Positions 5,826 to 10,044 of a stretch of DNA of 10,044 nucleotides are shown here, one piece after another. Position numbers and translations under genes: made by a program. The notes beneath the pieces were generated by a model, which was given only the letters and a program-made list of their open reading frames with translations, had not been told where the DNA came from and did not search any database. Positions within the stretch are counted from its first letter, which is position 1, and every line of letters begins with the position of its first letter. The stretch is from Anaerolineae bacterium (GTDB lineage Bacteria; Chloroflexota; Anaerolineae; Aggregatilineales; Aggregatilineaceae): the NCBI GenBank assembly GCA_016929355.1, contig JAFGJA010000420.1, positions 1 to 10,044 on the forward strand, given 5' to 3'.

Positions 5826-7017
5826 TCCAACACAAAAAGCACCAGAGCGTGAAACGTTCAAAATCCCGATTGGTCCACAGCATCCCGCGCTTAAGGAACC
5901 GGGACATTTTGAGTTTGCGGTGGATGGCGAAACCGTGACCGATGCCACTGTGCGTCTGGGTTATGTCCATCGCGGCATTGAAAAAGGTGTCGAATCGCGG
6001 ACCTGGATTCAGGGCCAATATCTCGTGGAGCGAGTCTGCGGTATTTGCTCACACGTCCACGCGACTACCTATTGCCTTGCCGTGGAAAAACTCGCGGGTG
6101 TTGAAGCGCCACCACGCGCGCAGGCGATTCGCTCGTTGGTGGCGGAACTCGAACGCATCCACAGCCATATGTTGTGGTTAGGCGTCGCGGCGCATGAAGC
6201 CGGGTTCGATATGCTGTTTATGTATAGCTGGCGGGACCGCGAAACAGTTATGAACCTGCTCGAAGGGATCACCGGCAACCGCGTGAATTATTCCGCGAAT
6301 ATTCTCGGTGGGGTGAAGTGTGACATTACGCCCGAACAGGATGCCGCGATCCGGGCCGGGGTGGATTACCTTGAGGAACGGACCCGGCATTATCTGGACG
6401 TGGTTCAGAACGATACAATGTTCATGCGCCGGACCAAAAACGTTGGTACGATGACGCGCGAACAGGCTGAGCAGATGGGTGTCGTGGGACCAACGGCACG
6501 TGCGTCGGGCGTGCCGCGCGATATTCGGGTGGATGCACCCTATGCCGCTTACAAAGACTTTCCCGTTAATGTGATCACGGAAACGGCGGGCGATCTGCAC
6601 GCGCGGTTTGTGGTGCGCGTAAACGAATTATTCGAAACCTTCCGCCTTATCCGCGCAATCCTCGATCATCTGCCCGAAGGTGATCTGCAAACGCGCGTCA
6701 AACGCAAAATTCCGGCTGGTGAAACGATCATGCGGATTGAAGCGCCGCGTGGTGAATTGTTCTATTACGTTAAAAGTGCAGGCGGCGAAACGCCGGATCG
6801 CGTCAAAATCCGCACACCAACACTACCGAACATGGCCTCCGTGTTGGAATTAGCGGTTGGACACCAGCTCGCCGATATGCCCATGATTCTGACCGGCATT
6901 GATCCATGTTTCTCTTGCAATGACCGCATGATCACCGTCCGTGATACGCATAGCAATCAGCGTGATGTGTGGACCTGGGATCAGTTACGCAAATACGGGA
7001 TGAACGCTGCCCAATGA
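5812..7017 (+). CDS. [NiFe]-hydrogenase large (catalytic) subunit, group 4, NuoD/MbhL-like
   Basis: The 401-residue catalytic subunit for H2 production or oxidation at a Ni-Fe(CN)2CO centre. Both metal-binding pairs are intact: C76/C79 in ERVCGICSHVHA and C366/C369 in DPCFSCNDR. Complex I NuoD has lost these cysteines, so this is a hydrogenase. Other family motifs are IGPQHPALKEPGHF (20-33) and YVHRGIEKG (51-59). A 29-residue extension follows R372; by analogy with HycE it should be cut after DPCxxCxxR once nickel is inserted, and a HycI-like protease is encoded at the operon end. ATG 5812 is chosen because homology begins soon after it; ATG 5779 in the same frame would add 11 residues. It overlaps the NuoC-like gene by 14 bases and the NuoH-like gene by four (ATGA). 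The exact group 4 subtype needs a tree. Confidence 0.95.
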   Translation: MATHNPTQKAPERETFKIPIGPQHPALKEPGHFEFAVDGETVTDATVRLGYVHRGIEKGVESRTWIQGQYLVERVCGICSHVHATTYCLAVEKLAGVEAPPRAQAIRSLVAELERIHSHMLWLGVAAHEAGFDMLFMYSWRDRETVMNLLEGITGNRVNYSANILGGVKCDITPEQDAAIRAGVDYLEERTRHYLDVVQNDTMFMRRTKNVGTMTREQAEQMGVVGPTARASGVPRDIRVDAPYAAYKDFPVNVITETAGDLHARFVVRVNELFETFRLIRAILDHLPEGDLQTRVKRKIPAGETIMRIEAPRGELFYYVKSAGGETPDRVKIRTPTLPNMASVLELAVGHQLADMPMILTGIDPCFSCNDRMITVRDTHSNQRDVWTWDQLRKYGMNAAQ

Positions 7018-7937
7018 ATACACTAGTTGCATTTTTAACCATGGTGATTTTCCCCGGCGGGTTGTTTCTCCTGTTTGTGGGCATGATGTATGAATGGTTG
7101 GATCGCAAGTTGGTCGCCCGGTTCCAGAACCGGATCGGGCCGCGCTGGTTCCAACCCATTGCGGACAATGTCAAACTGTTGGCGAAAGAGGAAGTTTTGC
7201 CGGAAGGTGTTCATCCGCAGTTGTTTTATGTGCTGCCGGTGATCGCATTATCCGGGGCGCTGACGGCGGCGCTGTATGTGCCTATGTTTGGCTTTGAACC
7301 GGCAACCAGCTTTAACGGTGATTTGATCGCTACGATTTACCTGCTCAGTTTGCTGACCTTAAGCATGGGGCTAGCTGGCGCGAATACGTTGGATCGTTAT
7401 TCGTTGGTCGGGGCGACTCGCACACTGACGCAGTTGTTTTCCTATGAAGCGCCGTTTTTGCTGGCGCTGCTGGGTCCGGCTCTGATTGCGGAGTCGTGGC
7501 AGATTGGCGAAATCAACGACTATGCACGCGATCACTGGTTTATTCTGACGCAACCGATTGGGTTTGTGGTTGCTTTGATCGGGTTGATGGGCAAGCTCGA
7601 ACTGCCACCGTTTGACGCGCCGGAAGCGGAAACGGAAATCGTGGCAGGAGCCATGACCGAATACAGTGGGCGCGGGTTGGCGTTGTTCCACCTGGGTAAA
7701 GGCGTGGAACTGGTGATCGGGTTGTCGCTGGTGGCGGCGTTTTACCTGGGCGGACTGGCGAATCCGATTGATTTTGTTGTGAAAACGGTGCTGTTGTTAG
7801 GCTTCCTGGCGAGTGTACAGGCGCTCATGACGCGGCTGCGCATCGATCAAACGGTTGGCCTGTGGTGGCGGTATGGCGCGCTGCTGGTCTTGACGCAATA
7901 TCTTGTCGTGATCATAGTGGAGGGGACAATCGCATGA
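7014..7937 (+). CDS. NuoH/MbhM-like membrane anchor subunit
   Basis: A 307-residue membrane protein with about eight helices that anchors the peripheral arm and passes the conformational or electrostatic signal to the ion-pumping subunits. Family motifs are present in order: the first cytoplasmic loop with RKLVARFQNRIGPRW (31-45) and DNVKLLAKEEV (51-61), and the acidic loop LELPPFDAPEAETEIVAG (195-212) followed by TEYSGRGLALFHLGKGVEL (215-233). Complex I proteins usually have a Glu after the last of these motifs (FFLAEY); here it reads FHLGKG, as often in hydrogenase relatives, so the quinone-site features are not conserved. ATG 7014 overlaps the preceding TGA; earlier in-frame starts lie inside the catalytic gene and are rejected. 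An ATGA overlap leads into the NuoI-like gene. Confidence 0.93.
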   Translation: MNTLVAFLTMVIFPGGLFLLFVGMMYEWLDRKLVARFQNRIGPRWFQPIADNVKLLAKEEVLPEGVHPQLFYVLPVIALSGALTAALYVPMFGFEPATSFNGDLIATIYLLSLLTLSMGLAGANTLDRYSLVGATRTLTQLFSYEAPFLLALLGPALIAESWQIGEINDYARDHWFILTQPIGFVVALIGLMGKLELPPFDAPEAETEIVAGAMTEYSGRGLALFHLGKGVELVIGLSLVAAFYLGGLANPIDFVVKTVLLLGFLASVQALMTRLRIDQTVGLWWRYGALLVLTQYLVVIIVEGTIA

Positions 7938-8341
7938 AACTCGGTGGTATGTGGCGTGATGCAATCAAGGCGTTAGTGCAGGGTCCGTCAACGCAAAAGT
8001 ATCCCTTTGAGCGGTTGAAGACGCCGGAACGGTTCCGCAGTAAATTAACATGGGACCTCACCAATTGCACCGGATGCGGGTTGTGCATGAAAGATTGCCC
8101 GGCCAATGCGATTGAGGTTGTTACGTTGGATCGCAAGGCCAAGCGCTTTGTGTTCCGTTACCGGGTGGATCATTGCACCTTCTGCGGCCAATGTGTCGAA
8201 AGTTGCAACAAAAATTGCCTTGAACTGCCCGAAGACGATTGGGAACTGGCTACTACTAACCGCCAGGATTTCGAAGTGTACTATGGGAATGAAGCCGATG
8301 TGCAAATTGTGCTGGACGGTGAAGCTGAAACAGGCGCTTAA
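7934..8341 (+). CDS. NuoI/MbhN-like 2x[4Fe-4S] ferredoxin-type subunit
   Basis: A 135-residue electron-entry subunit with two [4Fe-4S] clusters that relays electrons from an outside donor, most likely reduced ferredoxin, to the NuoB-like subunit. Two CxxCxxCxxxC motifs are visible: C45, C48, C51, C55 (ending in CP) and C81, C84, C87, C91. The second lacks the usual proline after its last Cys and is followed by an extra C95. Residues 1-35, with several basic and aromatic positions, probably form the amphipathic N-terminus that lies on NuoH. The C-terminal 35 residues are acidic. ATG 7934 has GGAGGGG just upstream and overlaps the previous TGA by four bases. No NuoE/F/G genes are nearby, which argues against NADH as direct donor. 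Confidence 0.93.
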   Translation: MKLGGMWRDAIKALVQGPSTQKYPFERLKTPERFRSKLTWDLTNCTGCGLCMKDCPANAIEVVTLDRKAKRFVFRYRVDHCTFCGQCVESCNKNCLELPEDDWELATTNRQDFEVYYGNEADVQIVLDGEAETGA

Positions 8342-8801
8342 CCCAGGGCAGCGCATCGCCATTTTGGGCGTCGGGCACGAATTACGGGGCGATGATGCGG
8401 CAGGGGTGCTGGTGGCGCGTGAATTACACACCGCGCTCCCTGCACATGACAATCTGTTGATCATTGAAGCGGGACCATTGCCCGAAAATCACACGGGAGC
8501 GCTGCGCCGGTTCGCGCCGGATGTGGTGGTGCTGGTTGATGCGGCGCTGATGCAGGCTGAGGCCGGCGCGGTGAACTGGATCGACTGGCGCATAATTGCC
8601 GGGGGTGGACCTTCAACGCACACGCTGCCGTTGCATGTGTTCGCGCGCTATGTTGAAGATGAGTTTGGCTGTACGGTTCACATTATCGGTATTCAGCCGG
8701 AAAACAATGCGCTGTTAGCCGAATTGTCAGAACCAGTGCAGATGGCTGTACAATCTGTTGTGGGTGAGATTGTGAATTGGATGGGGACTCCTCCAGTATG
8801 A
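8298..8801 (+). CDS. HycI-type [NiFe]-hydrogenase maturation endopeptidase
   Basis: A soluble protease of the HycI/HyaD/HybD family (167 residues from this start) that removes the C-terminal extension of the large subunit after nickel insertion. Conserved features are ILGVGHELRGDDAAG (22-36) with metal ligand D33, LVDAALM (79-85) with D81, and STHTLPL (106-112) with H108, matching D16, D62 and H90 of E. coli HycI. LPENH (61-65) and IIGIQPEN also match HycI wording. The usual Asn of GxGN is His27 here. The start is uncertain: ATG 8298 overlaps the NuoI-like gene by 44 bases and has no good ribosome binding site; GTG 8319 would give 160 residues and fits the family's short N-terminus better. 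Its target is almost certainly the catalytic subunit of this operon. The stop codon lies inside the loop of a perfect hairpin. Confidence 0.9.
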   Translation: MCKLCWTVKLKQALNPGQRIAILGVGHELRGDDAAGVLVARELHTALPAHDNLLIIEAGPLPENHTGALRRFAPDVVVLVDAALMQAEAGAVNWIDWRIIAGGGPSTHTLPLHVFARYVEDEFGCTVHIIGIQPENNALLAELSEPVQMAVQSVVGEIVNWMGTPPV

Positions 8802-8813
8802 TCGGAGGAGTCC
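8785..8813. terminator. Hairpin at the end of the hydrogenase operon, possible bidirectional terminator
   Basis: GGACTCCTCC (8785-8794) and GGAGGAGTCC (8804-8813) form a perfect 10-bp stem with a 9-base loop. The TGA stop of the protease gene (8799-8801) is in the loop. The hairpin lies between two convergent genes, the place for a terminator serving either strand. No T-tract follows on either side, so it is not a classical intrinsic terminator; it may instead slow polymerase or protect the mRNA 3' end. Confidence 0.5.
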
Positions 8814-8849
8814 GTACCTAACCCAATCAGGTGAAATGTCCGCGTTTTC

Positions 8850-9938
8850 CTACGTCGCTTTCAGCCACAAATCAATCGGTTTTTCAACGGTGGGGGGATC
8901 GTAAGGGAAATCAATGCGCCGCCCTTCTCCAGCAGATTGGTAAGCGGCATAGATAATCTTCAATACTTCCAGGCCATCTTCGCCAGTTTCAATCGGTTGT
9001 TCGCGCCCCAACACCACATTGATGAAATGCTGCATTTCCTGCGGAAAACCGTAATTCCATTCCTCTTCAAAGCCGGTAAATGTCCAGCCCGTCGTCGTAT
9101 CTGCTTTTTCGACGGCGTAGCCATAGCCTGTTTTGCTGTGGGTGATCAGCGCATTGCCGTGAATCAGATCGGCCATGGTGTTGCCGTGCGAACCGTAAAT
9201 CTCGCAGCGATCTTCGATGCCGCCAGTTTTGCCCCAACTGTTTTCAGCAATCGCTACCGCGCCGCCCGCGAATTCAATCACACAAATGCTGTGATCGTCA
9301 CCTTGCGTTTTGTCCTGATGCACATACGTGCCCAATGATGCCCACACACTTTTGACTGGCGGGCGATCCAGAATCCAGCGCGCAAACTCAATCGAGTGAC
9401 AGCCCATATCCAGCAGCACACCGCCGCCGGAGAGATTCACATCCCAGAACCAGGGAGAGTGGGGTCCATCATGTTCTTCGCTCTGCTTGATGCGAAAGAC
9501 TTTGCCCACTGCGCCCTCATCAACCAATTTTTTGGCGCGTGCATATTTCGGCGCAAAACACAGCATTTCGCCGTAAACCAGCTTCACGCTCGCCTTTTTG
9601 ACTGCCGCGAGCATGTTTTGGGCTTCTTCAATCGTGCGGGCAAATGGTTTTTCGCACATGATATGTTTGCCCGCTTCCGCCGCCGCAATGACCACTTCTT
9701 CGTGCAAATAGTTCGGGACGCCAACGGTCACGGCGTCAATGTCATCACGCTGCAAAATGTCGCGGTAGTCTTCGTAAGCATCGGGGATGCGCCATTGATC
9801 GGCAAAGGCCCGCGCTTTGCCCGGTGTCTTCGAAGCAACGGCTACGATCTCCGCTTCAGGGACGTGTTTTAGCCCGTCAACGTGGATATTGCCGATAAAA
9901 CCACTGCCGATGACCCCCACTCGTACTTTATCCTGCAT
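8850..9938 (-). CDS. Gfo/Idh/MocA-family NAD(P)-dependent oxidoreductase
   Basis: A complete 362-residue cytoplasmic dehydrogenase of the Gfo/Idh/MocA family, which oxidises or reduces sugars, inositols or related polyols with NAD(P). The N-terminal Rossmann fold starts VRVGVIGSGFIGNIH (5-19) with the GxGxxG dinucleotide loop. The catalytic-region motif CEKPFA carries K97, and GGGVLLDMGCHSIEF (171-185) has D177 and H181 of the substrate site. The substrate cannot be told from the sequence. ATG at 9938 has a strong AAGGAG upstream on the minus strand. It lies 36 bases after the end of another minus-strand gene, so the two are probably co-transcribed, and it is convergent with the hydrogenase operon. 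A link to hydrogen metabolism is not suggested; this looks like a neighbouring sugar-metabolism locus. Confidence 0.93.
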   Translation of the reverse strand: MQDKVRVGVIGSGFIGNIHVDGLKHVPEAEIVAVASKTPGKARAFADQWRIPDAYEDYRDILQRDDIDAVTVGVPNYLHEEVVIAAAEAGKHIMCEKPFARTIEEAQNMLAAVKKASVKLVYGEMLCFAPKYARAKKLVDEGAVGKVFRIKQSEEHDGPHSPWFWDVNLSGGGVLLDMGCHSIEFARWILDRPPVKSVWASLGTYVHQDKTQGDDHSICVIEFAGGAVAIAENSWGKTGGIEDRCEIYGSHGNTMADLIHGNALITHSKTGYGYAVEKADTTTGWTFTGFEEEWNYGFPQEMQHFINVVLGREQPIETGEDGLEVLKIIYAAYQSAGEGRRIDFPYDPPTVEKPIDLWLKAT

Positions 9939-9974
9939 GGGATAATCTCCTTAAAATAAGTAGTTTGTTAAACA

Positions 9975-10044
9975 TTATTGGCGAAGTTTTTGTTCGCGTC
10001 CGTAGACTGAGGTGAGCGCGACCAGCACCAAGCCCAACACCATA
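9975..10044 (-). CDS. C-terminal end of a probable membrane protein (partial, runs off right edge)
   Basis: On the minus strand an open frame enters from the right edge and ends at TAA (9975-9977). The visible residues, MVLGLVLVALTSVYGREQKL followed by RQ, are a hydrophobic helix with a basic tail, as at the end of many membrane proteins, including sugar-transporter permeases and major facilitator proteins. The leading Met may be internal. The gap to the Gfo/Idh/MocA gene is 36 bases with a strong ribosome binding site, so the two are likely in one operon, and a transporter feeding the dehydrogenase is plausible. Too little is visible to name a family. Confidence 0.45.
   Translation of the reverse strand, partial: MVLGLVLVALTSVYGREQKLRQ

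Noticed and set aside
283..8341. The operon as respiratory complex I (NADH:quinone oxidoreductase)
   Set aside because: The NuoD-like subunit retains both Ni-Fe CxxC pairs, the NuoB-like subunit has CxxC and not CC, NuoE/F/G are missing here, and a hydrogenase maturation protease is encoded.
9396..9872. Plus-strand open frame of 158 codons opposite the Gfo/Idh/MocA gene
   Set aside because: It is antisense to a complete conserved dehydrogenase, has no homology signal, and its F/H/R-rich composition is typical of a shadow frame.

Overview
The window is almost entirely one plus-strand operon (283 to about 8801) for a membrane-bound, complex I-like group 4 [NiFe] hydrogenase with its dedicated maturation endopeptidase. 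After it come a convergent minus-strand Gfo/Idh/MocA-type dehydrogenase and the last codons of another minus-strand gene that runs off the right edge. No RNA gene, CRISPR array, insertion sequence or broken gene is visible. The organism is a bacterium of moderate to slightly high GC. A Chloroflexota-like anaerobe or facultative anaerobe would fit the gene set and regulatory motifs, but this is inference and no phylogenetic marker is present.

Layout: 1-282 is an AT/T-rich control region. It holds a candidate promoter and two palindromes of the type TGTGA-N6-TCACA. The palindrome just before the first ATG, TTGTGAA-GGAG-TTCACAA, fits the textbook operator of the NADH/NAD+-sensing repressor Rex at all 14 arm bases. 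The membrane-arm genes follow: an MbhD/MbhE- or NuoJ-like protein, a NuoK/MrpC-like protein, two consecutive antiporter-like proteins (NuoL/MrpA-like and NuoM/N/MrpD-like) and a short NuoA-like protein. The peripheral-arm and connecting genes come next in Mbh order (MbhJ-K-L-M-N): NuoB-like small subunit, NuoC-like, NuoD-like catalytic subunit, NuoH-like membrane anchor and NuoI-like 2x[4Fe-4S] protein. A HycI-type protease closes the operon. Genes overlap or are separated by no more than 17 bases, so co-transcription and translational coupling are likely.

How it works: the NuoD-like subunit keeps both CxxC pairs that bind the Ni-Fe centre (C76/C79 and C366/C369) and a C-terminal extension after the second motif, which the HycI-like protease is expected to remove. 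It should therefore be a true hydrogenase and not a quinone-reducing complex I. No NuoE/F/G (NADH) module is present in the window, so a ferredoxin-type donor feeding the NuoI-like protein is the simplest model, with proton reduction to H2 coupled to ion pumping by the two antiporter-like subunits. Control by a Rex-type repressor would link expression to cellular NADH, which suits a fermentative or redox-balancing role.

Most worth following up: the paired Rex-like operators (one enclosing the Shine-Dalgarno sequence), the probable MbhD-MbhE fusion with a hydrophilic tail, altered membrane residues in the NuoK- and NuoA-like subunits, the two-antiporter layout without the other Mrp genes, and the perfect 10-bp hairpin across the operon's last stop codon.
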